In this document: positions 22,048 to 33,112 of the stretch, piece by piece
Layout: each line of letters opens with the position of its first letter
Numbering within the stretch: the first letter of the stretch is position 1
DNA from: Tamarix chinensis
Lineage: Eukaryota; Streptophyta; Magnoliopsida; Caryophyllales; Tamaricaceae
Assembly: GCA_030549775.1 (NCBI GenBank)
Contig: CM060177.1
Coordinates: 93,496,736-93,560,735, forward strand
Length of the DNA: 64,000 bases
Direction of reading: 5' to 3'
Notes under the pieces: generated by a model
Told to the model about the DNA's origin: nothing
Database searches by the model: none
What the model saw: the letters and a program-made list of their open reading frames with translations, nothing else
Made by a program: the position numbers and the translations under genes

Positions 22048-22929
22048 AGAAAAAAATTATCAAATTAAATGAAAACTTACTAGAATTCTGCTTCGTAATT
22101 AGGACTTTGATTGTACTGATGGACGCCGAGACAAATTGGCGTGTCCAATTGATATGATTAGACGAGGCTAACACAATGGAGGCAAGATTGGGAGTTGGAA
22201 AAGGCAGTGACAATAATGTATAGACATTGCAATAAAACTATTGATATTTTTTTTACAACAACTTGTCGTTACACCAAAATAATCTAAATATTTATAACAA
22301 GTACAATCATTGCAATAAATTCAATCAATATTTTGCAACAAAAAAAGTTGTTGCAAACTTTTTTTATATATTGCAACATATAAATATCATTGCAAATAAA
22401 TCATTGCATATATTACAAAATATATAAATGTCATTGCGCTAAAATAATCTAAATATTTGCAATAAGTATAGTCCTTGCAATAAATTTAATAACATTTTCC
22501 AACAAAAAAAGTTGTTAAAAAATATTTTGTATATTGCAACATATAAATATTGTTGCAAATAAACCATCGTATATATTGCAACAACAAATGTCATTCCAAA
22601 ACATATAAATATCATTGCATTAAAATAATCTAAATATTTACAAGTAAAGTCGTTGCAATAAATTCAATCAACATTTTCCAACAAAAAAAAATCGTTGCAA
22701 AAACATTTTTGTATATTACGACATATAAATGTCGTTATAAATAAACCATCACATATATTACAACGACAAATGTTGTTGTAAAACATTTCCTAATAAACAC
22801 CATATAAATGAATTATTTTTGGCAACAACCTTTTGCAACGTCATAAAGTTGTCGTTGCCAAAAAAAATTGTAATAACAAAGTATTGTTGCTATAAAAGAG
22901 TTTTCTTGTAGTGTTTGTATCGATTGGCC

Positions 22930-24400
22930 ATCATTTGATAAATACTTAATTCAATCCTAGGTCATGAAGGATTTTCCCTCCATGGAGCTAAATTAAAATA
23001 ATTATACATATATACACAATCATTAGTTAGAAATTATATAATTGTGTACGTGACTCAACTGCATCAAAATATTAGTAGGCAAAAACTTTTGAGGAGGACT
23101 TCTTTTCTCAACCTTACCATTAAATAATTTACTTTTTCACATTGGATAATTGTTTGAAAGAAATCATCTATGTCCAATATATCCTACCCCACCTCTCAAT
23201 CTAATAGATGAAGTGTCTTTATTACAACTAGGGCACACAAGATATCATTGCCCAGTCCGTCCAGAGAGGTACGATCGAACAAGAAAATCATTAATAGTCC
23301 ATAGCAACGGTCTAAGAAATACATCAATATCCATTGAAGGTCCATGATGGTTGGGGATTAACAAAGTCAACATAAAAAAAATAGGTCTTTCATCCATTGC
23401 CATAGGGGTAAGTTATAGGTATTCATAATTACCAACCACATTCTATGATCTCTACCCATGTCAAATGGATTAAACCCATGAGATGCTAACCCCAAACGAA
23501 CATTCTAAGGATTAGTAGCAAAATCTAAATACTTCAAATCAAAATCTTTCCATGCTTGTCCATCAACAGGATGTTTTAGCACCTCTAGCTCCCTAGAATA
23601 TCCAGTCAAATGACATCTTATGTCTTTAGCAGTGTGACTACACGCATACAATCTCTTCAATCTCGGTATCAGAGGAAAATACTGCAACACTCTATAAGGT
23701 ATTTTTTTTCCTTTATACCTTCATCAACCCATCGAGAGGGTACCACACACTGTACAACTATTTCTTTCAGCATTTTCCTTCCAAAAAAGTGCACAATTAA
23801 ACCTGCACACATGAATCAATTCGTACCCTAAACCTAACTTACTCATCATCTTTTTAGCAACATAATGTGATATGGGCAACTTATTTCCCTCCAAAAGAGC
23901 TTCTTTCAACAACTTTAATAGTTTATCCAATATCTTATTACTCCATTTGTTCAACACTTTATGATACATTAACTTTACTAAAAAGTTTAAAAAAGAAAAA
24001 TTCTTACATCTAGGATATAATTCTGTCACCATCTCCTCAAATAATTCTTCATAATATTGATCTTTATCATTTCCCAAATCACCACCTAAAATATTTTTAT
24101 CAAACTAAGGCTTCATTATCATTTATGTCATCTACATGAGGCTCATAAGTACCACCTAACAAATCACCCAAAATATGTGTCATCTCATCTTCAACTAACA
24201 TTGACTAAGTTTCACCACGGTAGACCCACTTCTCATAAGTTGGCATAAACCCAAAGTGTAACATGTGACTTTCAATTACATCAGGAAGGTGCCAAATATA
24301 ATTGTTACAATTATTACAATGACAATAAATAGACCCATCTGAATTTAGACAAATTTGTCATTTCAATAAAAGCTTGAAGTCCATTCCAAAACTCATTGAA
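22930..24400 (-). pseudogene. TNP2-like transposase relic of CACTA-2
   Basis: The minus-strand pieces follow TNP2 order. First is the acidic/LYPRCKNFSFLNFLVKL frame and LGLGYELIHVC (24077-23724). Next come QYFPLIPRLKRLYACSHTAK and HPVDGQAWKDFDLKYLDFA (23690-23505). Then come NVRLGLASHGFNPF and TYNLPLWQWMKD with stops (about 23500-23370), and near 23120-23040 NGKVEKRSPPQKF, the GPP-type motif. A GTGAGT donor-like site follows near 23053. The C-terminal DUF4218-type part is missing. It would have been the DNA-cutting transposase; it is dead now. Confidence 0.75.
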
Positions 24401-24752
24401 TCTATAATTCCGTAACCTTATCCAACTCTTATCAATGGTCATCAAATCTGTTAAATTTTTTTTAAGTAAATAAGTTTCATTTATCTTATCAATAATTCAA
24501 TTTAGCAAAAATAGTGCTACAATATTAACTAAATGTATACTTCATACAAATTTTAACCTAATTATAAATACAATGTATAAAAAGAAGATAAAACATAGGT
24601 ACATATCTAATAAGGAACCATAATACCAAAAATTATTATTTAGAACGCTAGTATAACCTTTAGAGTATACACTTTTATGTTCTCAATCACCTACCAAAGC
24701 CCGTGGTAATATATAATGAGCAACTCTTGATTACCCAACAAGTCTGCAATTC

Positions 24753-25160
24753 TCATAGAATCATTTGCTCTTTCACTTCTTCAAAAGAAGTCCTATCTAT
24801 CTCCAATGACTCGTTTGGATAATTAGTGTATACACTTGTTGGCATCCAAGGGAGAGACTTCCATTCATCACCAATCACTATCAAATCCCTAGCAATTTGA
24901 TTATAATGTCTCATATTTTCACCCTCAATAAATCTAGAGTATGGAATATCAGTAACAAACAAATATATATATATATATATATAGTCATCGCCCCTACCAA
25001 AGGCTATATAAGTGGCAAGATAAGAAAAATATAATACTACCTAAACTTGTATGGTCCCAAATACAAATCCTTCTTTACCATGTGATCTAGCACATTACAC
25101 ACCCATCTCACATGATGCATATCTGGAGACATCCTAAAGTAGGATAGAAGGTATGCATAA
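24753..25160 (-). pseudogene. Unnamed CACTA accessory ORF (homologue of 32292-32711)
   Basis: The 69-codon frame at 24962-24753 contains RFIEGENMRHYNQIARDLIV and GDEWKSLPWMPTSVYTNYP, ending EEVKEQMIL. It aligns with the C-terminal half of the 139-codon ORF in CACTA-1 (FIKGEVFAREYDRISRELMV, DDEWR, SIHPGYP, DDVRDQMI). A further open stretch upstream, across an intron-like TA-rich gap, reads MSPDMHHVRWVCNVLDHMVK (about 25130-25050). I do not recognise the family. It lies upstream of TNP2, as in CACTA-1. Confidence 0.5.
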
Positions 25161-26159
25161 AGTAGCATCCTACCACCTACAAAAATAGCACAAAATCACA
25201 ACAAACCTTAATAGGAAGACCCTTATTTTAAGTTACCATTGAATTTATTTCATTTATTTTAATTTTATAAGGGTTCAACTATGTAAAATTAAATAGTATC
25301 AAACATTTGAGTTTGTTTATACCAATTCATTAGATAATTTATAAGGTTAAAGATTAATTTTTTTACCTAAAATATTTAACTATTATAGATTAATCTTAAA
25401 TAAATTTGTGCATTACCAAATTCATTAATATTAAATTTTGTACCTTCAACTCTTTAATAATTAGGTTCAAGCATAATTATTAATTATTTTCTCCAGTCAA
25501 GACCTTACATGTAAATTCTTTTTATATCCAATGACCACAAATATATTAGTTGTATAATTTCACAAGAGTCTAACTATATAAAATTCATTAATATTGAAAA
25601 ATTCAAAATAATTTTGTTTATCTTCATTAATTACTCTCTAAGGTCATGAACATTTATATACTTTTATAATTATTTAAAGTATTAGCACCATTAATTATTA
25701 TTATTATATAATAACAATTGAAAATCAAATTTTCTAACTATTTACCTCTTAGCTTATTTTTAGTAACAAATATTAACTAATTCCAACAAGCTCACCAAAA
25801 AATTAAAAATTACATATCGCCGGTTTTAAAATCTACGAACATGCTACTTTTAACAACATATACACATACTAAGATACTAGCGCATATATTAATTACTGGC
25901 AATCAACAAAAACATTTATTATACCCTAGTATACTATTATTTTATCTAATCTAACGTGCATAGTAACAACTATATACAATATTCTAATTATACAAATAAT
26001 CTAATAACTCAATTATACAAAATCTAATTAATAAATTATACAAAACCAAACTATAATAGCCTAATAATACAATTATACAAAATATAATTTAAATATGTAA
26101 TTAACCAATCAAACCCTAAATACAAAATCTTATTATATATCGTTGAGCATAAAATTATG
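25161..26159. other. AT-rich, no gene seen
   Basis: Very AT-rich sequence with no protein-like frame, tandem repeat or element end. It may hold the eroded TNP2-side end of CACTA-2. Confidence 0.5.
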
Positions 26160-27860
26160 TGATTCTAGATGGATTAGATATGCATGCTAAGGTGTTATGA
26201 GCAGAATCATAAGTAAGGGCAAAATGGTCATTTGGTGAATATGATAATTTAATAACTTTGATAAATAATTTAATGATTGTGTTTTAACCTTTGTATAAGA
26301 AATTAATAAATAAAATGGTTTTAGCATTTAAAATGGATGGAAATTGGAAAATTTTGGTCTCAAAGGCATTTTGGTTATTTGTTGTCTAATGGGCCCAAAT
26401 GTGAATAATTAAGTCTAAGATGCCCTTAGAATATTTTTATGATTGACCTTGGTAATGATCTTGTTTATGGCTATCTTGGATAAATGAAAAAATTAATACA
26501 AATGGTTAAGTATGGAAACCGAATATATGTGATTGATTGTGAGTTCATGCTCACCTTAATAAAATACTAATATTTAAAATGAAAGACCTCAAAATAAAAA
26601 ATGGTATATATTTAGATGTTTCTACCCTAAAGACATGGTTTAACCCACACCTGATTATAGATTTTTGTTGTGTGCCTTAATGCCCCGAACAAGCTCTATA
26701 TCTTATATTATTTAGCTTTGCGGACTTATAAAGGGGATGCATACTTACGGATTAGGTGTCCTTGTCGGTAATATATTGTGTTACCTTCGTATACCAATGC
26801 CACTAGGGTACCTTTGTATCATTAGGTTGATAGTCAATAGGATATTGTGTTGCCTTGTTGAACTAGTGTCTCAGGGTTAATATGATCTCCCCTCAAATAA
26901 ATAAAAATGGAAATGATTATTAGATTATTAGATTATTCGATTGGTAGATAGTAGCATTTGTTCCTACCTGTAGTTCGGTAGTAGCATTTGTACCTACTTG
27001 CAGTTTAGTAACAACCTTTATACCAACCTATGGTTCAGAAGCAACTTTTATTCCTACTTGTGATGTTATGGATTTCTTTTGGTCTTGTGACTATGATCCT
27101 ACCTGTGATATTATGAGATTATTTGGTATTGATAATGAGATATGTGATCATTGTTATTGTTATGTTTTGGATTGATGTTGGTTTCAATTATACTTTAAAG
27201 AGAATCGCTTTGATGTTTAATTAGTGAGTTTAAGTTTGTTCTAGATAAACGATTATGAGCATTATATGGCCTTAATAGTATTTGGTTATATGAATGATTA
27301 TCATATTCCATTAATGTATGCATACTCCAATGTTTTATAGCATGTGTGGTTGTAATGGTTTATATGTGAACTATGCTAGTTTTTTATATTGGTTTGGTAT
27401 AATGGGTTGCTCAGTACTATTGTATTGAAGAATTCCTTTTGTGAACCCCTACGTATTCAATAAGTAGTATTTTTTTCACATTAGCTTACAACTTTAGTCG
27501 CAAGCTAGTAGTTTGGGTTGAGAGCGTAAGACTATCTAGAGTCCTTTTTGATATCTTTAATTTTGGTTGTTTTTAGAATCTTATGTCCTCTTGTATTTTC
27601 TGTCTCTAAGTTTTGTAACAGCTAATGTAGTTTATTTTCAAAATGATGTATATCTATTTGTTCTCTCTAATCTAAATATTGTGATTACGTTATTAATTTA
27701 AGAAGAGTAATAATTTTAACCTTAGTACTTGGTATAAGAATAGTAGAGGAAACCAAACTTGTACCAAGTGTGGTGGTAATACCCTTTATTTTTATTATTT
27801 TAGCTTCTACAATTAACTCTTTAAACAAAATTTTTAAGCCCTAAAAATTTGGGTGTTACA
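26160..27860 (+). mobile_element. Fragment of a long LTR related to A, B and C
   Basis: The right end (AAATTTGGGTGTTACA, 27845-27860) and the preceding blocks align with the 3' part of LTR C. GGGTTGCTCAGTACTATTG and GTATTCAATAAGTAGT match 62234-62300, and CTTGTACCAAGTGTGGTGG plus TAATACCC matches 62558-62590. The left boundary and a target duplication are not visible, so this is a fragment or a diverged subfamily. Plus strand is the presumed sense. Confidence 0.55.
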
Positions 27861-27869
27861 ATACCCTAT

Positions 27870-28235
27870 CATTTAAACACCATAACCCATCATTTCTAAA
27901 CCAGAAGTCATGGAGTATGGTGTAAAAATGATGGGGATGGTGTTCAAATGATGGAGTATAATGGACAAATGACAATGTATGGTGTTTAAATGACAGGGCA
28001 TGGTGTTCAAATGTTAGGACATAATGTAGAAATGATAGTGTATGATATTCAAATAATGAGGTATGATGTAGAAATGATGGGGTAAGGTGTTCAAATAATG
28101 AGATATACTGTAGAAATGGTAGGGTATAGTGTTCAAATGATGGAGTATGGAGTAAATACGCTAGAGAGAAATGATAAGGTATGGTGTACAACTGATGGAG
28201 TATGGTGTACAAATGAAGTAGTTTGGTTTTCAAAT
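27870..28235. repeat. Minisatellite (GTGTTCAAATGATGG / GGTGTAGAAATGATGG)
   Basis: About a dozen degenerate units alternate 'ATGGTGTTCAAATGATGG' and 'ATGGTGTAGAAATGATGG', with a period of about 30 bp. The minus-strand frame through it (27856-28233) simply encodes a His/Phe/Leu repeat and I do not regard it as a gene. Confidence 0.8.
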
Positions 28236-30441
28236 AAAATTACTCTATATTATATAATATAATAATAATAAATTGTGATATATAATATAATATAATATAA
28301 TAGTTACAAATTTTAACATACAATAATTATAAATTCAGAAGTCCCATCTTCTCATGGAATGATATGACCATGACTCATTTCATAGATAATATGTTGTCTC
28401 ATTTAAGACATATTCCTCTAAAATATTAAAAACTATGTTATTTTAAATGATTTAAAATGAAAATAAACACAGTATAGTGTAAAATTACGAAAAATATTGG
28501 TTAAAATTGAATTATTCTTCCACTTGTGGCAAATGATGCCAAGAATTCCAACATATACACCCTAAAATCATTCCTGTGAAGATGGTGCAAATGTTATAGG
28601 CATTAGCATAACTACATAAATCTAACTTGTTAACACAAAAATACATACATGGCATCAACGTATCCATGTGATTGTTGAGGTAAATCAAAACCAATGATAA
28701 TGTTCTAACTATTAGCATCCATCATTTGGTAGACACCTCTTGTAACCCAACATATTTAATGTCACACAACTTTTTTTTTCCAAAAAAATGAATCAATTTA
28801 CCATTGATATATACTTAACAAATTTCTTACGATCTTATGAAACCTCTTAATATCCATTGAATTAAACTAATATAAATATTTATCATTGTGGTCCGCTACA
28901 AGTGTCATACAATGGCCCTCATAACACAATGATTAAAAAAATTTACATCAAAGAAACATAGAAATTAATATTTGTTTGAAAAATTTTATCATTTTGTTTA
29001 ATTATAAACTTATTAATGTTCATATCTTTGATGAAAAAGGTAACGGTTGAGATTCGATGGTGCTCAACACAATAAATGTCTTCTCTTCCAAATAATTGAT
29101 ATTACATGCTTACCCATGCCTACACATTAAATTTGTAGTTCGTAGAATATCATGGTACCATCAAAAATTGCATAGTGTAATTATAAAATATTACCCCAAA
29201 CATTTTAGTTATAATGCATGTAGTGTTATTCTAGAAAGCATCATGTTTTATCTTTATCATATGTGTGTATGCTTGAAAAATGGGTGTAGTTACTCTATTA
29301 TCTATCTCCTATATTATTTTCATGACAAATTCCACAGGTAGACCCATATGATTCATTCCAAGCATAATCAACAACCCATATAACAAACACATTATTATAC
29401 ATAATGGGATATCGATATGACACGGTTACTTCACAACCTCACTTACCCATTATTGAAAGTTTGTAACCAATTTTTGTTTGATTGAATTGTATGGCTATCA
29501 AGTTCGCTAAATATATGAAACCATAGACAATAAGCCTATATATATCACCAAAAAAGGTTAGAGATAATTTACGGAAGACAAATCATACATACATATATAT
29601 ATTCAACAAGCATATCTCTGTGAAGTTCTTCTAAAGTGCATACCAATTGATTTTCATCGCTAAATTTTTTTCCTTCAATGCTTCATTTAGACTACGTAGA
29701 CCCCAATTAGGTTTCAAAGATAGAGCATGATCCTTAGTTATTTTAGCAACGTTAGAACCGGAGTAATGCATGTCTTCAAATTAAGCATAATTAACATTTA
29801 CTCCAAAATATGTAAAACATTTATTTTTGTGATGGTCTTCATTAAATGTGATGGACATCAAAATTTTAGCCTCAAAACGTGTGCCAACATTGTGTTGTCT
29901 TAAGAATGCACCATGTTGTTGTAAAAAATTATATTCAACTTGTAATTCTTTGTATTTCAACTTTCAGTCAGGAAGTGTAGGGTAATACTGAGAACACAAA
30001 GAACATAATGAACTATTTTACTGTAAACACATATTTATAAAGAGAAAATGAGTTACTAAATTGTACATAATTGTATCTAAAAATACATCATATCAATTTT
30101 GATGATGAACTTGAAGCAAAATTATATTATTAAACTTAATTCACAATTAGGTTGTTTATCTCTTGTTCATTTGGCTCTAGTTGAACAATAACCTACAAAA
30201 ATATCATAACACCTTTTATGTTTTTATGAACATTATACCAAGTGAAATAAATTGATTTATAACCAAACTAACCTCTCTTTTTTTAAGTCCTCCCTCTTGT
30301 GCAATGTCTCTATTAATTATTTAAAAATCCTCCTCTTTTAATAATTTTTAATTCTAGGCCATAACTTCGTGTCCGATGAAGGATTATAAAGTGATAAATG
30401 CTCAATAGTTAAGACCTAACACCTTATTCAAGTCATATATA
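28236..30441. other. Old repeat DNA with unidentified minus-strand coding relic
   Basis: On the minus strand from about 29975 to 29645 there is a long protein-like stretch with one internal stop (TAA). It includes QVEYNFLQQHGAFLRQHNVG, FEAKILMSITFNEDHHKNK and YSGSNVAKITKDHALSL, and ends NWYALEELH. I cannot name the family. The rest is AT-rich without features. CACTA-1 inserted at its right edge. Confidence 0.4.
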
Positions 30442-30474
30442 CACTACTACGAAAACAGGAAATAATAACGGGAC

Positions 30475-30840
30475 ATTAATAATGGTGGTTCGAAAACCGT
30501 AGTCAAATACGTGAAAATTAATGCGCAGGATAGTTTTAATAACAGTTATAGTTAACAACCGTTATTAAAAGTGCAACATTAAAATTTTCACGGACATTTT
30601 AATAACGATTCATGTAAAATCATTATTAAAACTAGTTTTAATAACGGTTCATAGAAGAACCGTTGTCAAAAGTTTCAAAGTTTTAATAACGGTTCTTATA
30701 ACAACCGTTATTAAAAGATGTTTTAATAACACTTCTTATAGGAAATGTTATTAAAAGATGTTTTAATAACGGTTCTTACAGGAACCATTATTAAAACTTC
30801 TTTTGATAACATTTCTTGTAAGAAAAGTTATTAAACGCCC
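30475..30840. repeat. 5' subterminal repeats of CACTA-1
   Basis: Eight or more units of TTTTAATAACGGTTCTTATA followed by AACCGTTATTAAAA, each a short palindrome. The same motif occurs at 40140-40620. In CACTA elements such repeats bind the element-encoded accessory protein. Confidence 0.85.
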
Positions 30841-30841
30841 C

Positions 30842-31162
30842 CTTTTATTTCGTTCAGTTCTGTTTCATGCCAAAAATTTCAGACTCTACGGCTTCCCTCT
30901 CGTACTCTCCTTCTCTTGCAAACCCTTGCACCACCACTCCGGCTCCTCTGAATTAAGGGAAACCCTCACACCGCCATCTCTCCACCACCCCTCTGCCATT
31001 AGCTTTCCATGTGTGTGTTGTCATTCTTATAAACCTAGCCAGCACTTATACCTTCATCGTCTGCCATGTTGTTGCCACTCTCAACTTGCTTGCCGCAGAT
31101 TTCTTGCACGCCGCCGCTCCCTTTACGTATGTGTTTGTTCTTCCCTCATAGTTTTGTCTCTA

Positions 31163-31165
<3 letters not shown>
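30842..31165 (+). promoter_or_regulatory. GC-richer leader of CACTA-1 (presumed promoter/5' UTR)
   Basis: A 320-bp CT-rich and relatively GC-rich island sits between the subterminal repeats and the coding part. The open frame through it (30803-31207) begins in the repeats and ends in a TA microsatellite, so I read it as leader rather than protein. Role inferred from position only. Confidence 0.35.

Positions 31166-31206
<41 letters not shown>
31166..31206. repeat. (TA)n microsatellite
   Basis: Uninterrupted TA run in the leader of CACTA-1. Confidence 0.95.
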
Positions 31207-31209
<3 letters not shown>

Positions 31210-31673
31210 GCATGCATATTGCTACAGAGTTGCGTTTGTTTGTTATTGCAAAATTGCGATTTGTTGTTTGAAAATATGTTGTTGAATGTGTTGGTGAAAA
31301 CTTTTGCTGTCCTTTTTTGAATTTGTTGCGTTACTGTAATATATTAACAAATGCAGATTTTGGCCGAGAACTTTACATATATATGTGTGTTTATAATCTA
31401 TTTTAAAAAAATATGTATTATTATTTTAAGAGACTCCACAAGCCTAAAATATAGATTATTATCATAAGATATGTGCATTCTAATTATAAAAGGTGTATAT
31501 TCTTTTTAGCACTCACATTATTATGGAGATGTGTATTTATATGCTATTTTTAATATATATTTTGTACAACGAGTATTTATATTCCGTAAAATGTGTATTT
31601 ATATGTGTTCTATTATATGTATATTTATAACATATTTATATATAAGATGTGTATTTATAATCTAAAATAATTG

Positions 31674-31866
31674 TGGTTAGGGTTAGGGTTAGGGGGAGGG
31701 TTAGGGTTAGGGATATGGTTATGGTTAGGGTTAGGGGGAGGGTTAGCTAGGTTAGGATCATTATCTTATAAGGTTTAGTGTTAGTTTTTATTATAATTTA
31801 TTAGGGTTAATTATGGTTAGGGTTAGGGTTAGGGGAGGGTTAGTGTTAGGGTTAGGGTTAGGGTTT
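31674..31866. repeat. TTAGGG-type (six-base) interstitial repeats
   Basis: Two blocks of GGTTAGGGTTAGGG with GGGGGAGGG interruptions. The unit is the six-base TTAGGG rather than the usual plant TTTAGGG. They lie inside CACTA-1 and are not at a chromosome end. Confidence 0.85.
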
Positions 31867-31922
31867 ATCGTTTATTATACTAAATATAAAAGTGAAAAAT
31901 TAAATAGAGATGAATAATTGTG

Positions 31923-31926
<4 letters not shown>

Positions 31927-31962
<36 letters not shown>

Positions 31963-31981
31963 TAGGATTTATTAGGTTTTA

Positions 31982-32013
<32 letters not shown>
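31927..32013. repeat. (AAT)n and (GT)n microsatellites
   Basis: An AAT run at about 31927-31962 and a GT run at about 31985-32013, separated by 20 bp. Confidence 0.95.
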
Positions 32014-32016
<3 letters not shown>

Positions 32017-32291
32017 ATCTTATTAATATCTACTTGATTTTACTATGTATAGCTTGAACGATTTGATGATAATTTGATGTTTAGCCAATTTGTTAAATAT
32101 ATAACTAAAGATTATGTCCTTATTTTAAATAGTTTGATATTGTTAGCTTTACATAGTCGGTTAAGATTTGGTAGAATATATTTATCATTTGTCTAGCTAG
32201 TTGAAGATTAGTTTACATATTCTGTAATTTAGATCCTTTCGAGAGCAACCTTGATGATAAGATTTAATAGTTCTCATTTGTAGGTAGTGAG

Positions 32292-32711
32292 ATGACATAC
32301 CCTCCACTGTATGTTCATATAGCGCCACATAAAGATGTACAGACTCATGTGATATGGTTATATGATGAGCTATGTCATTTGTACGTGAGTGGCTCATCCT
32401 ATCACCCCTTCCATTTCAGATCGTATCACCTTCTGTTGACCCTACCTCAGATAGAGCCATGGGCGTTGGCTATGTATACTTTTTTGCAGTGGTTTGTCTA
32501 CCACACTGATGCACCACACCCGAAATTTATTAAGGGTGAGGTGTTTGCTAGAGAGTATGATAGGATATCGAGAGAACTGATGGTCATCGATGATGAGTGG
32601 AGGTATCATCATAGCTTGCCTCGAAGTATCCACCCCGGTTACCCTAGAGTATCTGTGAGTAGACTCTCTTGCGATGATGTCAGGGATCAGATGATATATC
32701 GTGATGAGTAG
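32292..32711 (+). CDS. Unnamed CACTA accessory protein, 139 aa
   Basis: An open frame from ATG to TAG upstream of TNP2 in CACTA-1. The composition is unlike the low-complexity frames around it, with even use of Trp, His, Tyr and charged residues. Residues about 80-137 include FIKGEVFAREYDRISRELMV, DDEWR and PRSIHPGYPRVS. This half is homologous to the minus-strand frame at 24753-24962, which occupies the same place in the diverged CACTA-2. Conservation in two elements argues for a real protein or exon. I do not recognise a domain. It could be a separate protein or a 5' exon of the TNP2 transcript. Confidence 0.5.
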   Translation: MTYPPLYVHIAPHKDVQTHVIWLYDELCHLYVSGSSYHPFHFRSYHLLLTLPQIEPWALAMYTFLQWFVYHTDAPHPKFIKGEVFAREYDRISRELMVIDDEWRYHHSLPRSIHPGYPRVSVSRLSCDDVRDQMIYRDE

Positions 32712-33112
32712 ACTTTCAGAGTTATAGTTTTTAGTCGGGCTCGATGAGGCTATCGGGGATTTAGTTTTAGGGATATGAGTTTTTATTTTTTAGGTATTTG
32801 GGTTGTAGCAATATTTTGATGTATATAGTGTTGCTATTGCTTAAATCCTGTAGTATGTATATCTTTTGTAATTTGAACTATTGTACAATGTTTTGCTACG
32901 TATGTATGTATATATATATATATATGAACTCTTTGTAAGTATGAGTAGTTTCATTGATCAGTATTAATATCTTTTTGGAAACGTGTTAGTATGATTCGTA
33001 TATATATATATATATATATATACAAAATAGCAAGATACATTTGAGATTAATTCTTTCTAAGCATGAGCGATTTGTGAATTATTAAACTTATAATTCAATT
33101 GATTTTTAATAA

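Larger units (their letters stand above)
20885..22913. mobile_element. Non-autonomous CACTA element, 2,029 bp
   Basis: The left end is CACTATAGAAAAAAAAC and the right end, reversed, is CACTACAAGAAAACTC. Both are flanked by TTT (20882-20884 and 22914-22916), the expected 3-bp duplication. Both flanks carry dozens of subterminal repeats around TTGCAACGACAAATGTCGTT and its reverse complement. No transposase is encoded. It contains a TA microsatellite at 22011-22045 and a Cassandra-like segment at 21484-21770. Confidence 0.85.
19340..25160 (-). mobile_element. CACTA-2, decayed En/Spm element, minus strand
   Basis: The outer end at 19340 reads CACTACAGGATTAAGG and is followed by about 450 bp of short repeats around ACCGACGATAATT and CGATAATAA, typical subterminal repeats. 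Coding relics run on the minus strand in the order accessory ORF (24753-24962), TNP2 (about 24400-22930), second protein (about 20330-19939). The far end (TNP2 side) has no recognisable CTTGTAGTG-like terminus before 26160, so the length is a minimum. A separate small CACTA element (20885-22913) is inserted in it. Confidence 0.65.

Noticed and set aside
27856..28233. 125-codon minus-strand frame
   Set aside because: It is a translation of the minisatellite.
29221..29235. TGTAGTGTTATTC as the missing CACTA-2 end
   Set aside because: No subterminal repeats nearby and no matching duplication with the flank at 19337-19339.
30803..31207. 134-codon frame in CACTA-1 leader
   Set aside because: Starts in subterminal repeats and ends in a TA microsatellite; no homology by eye.
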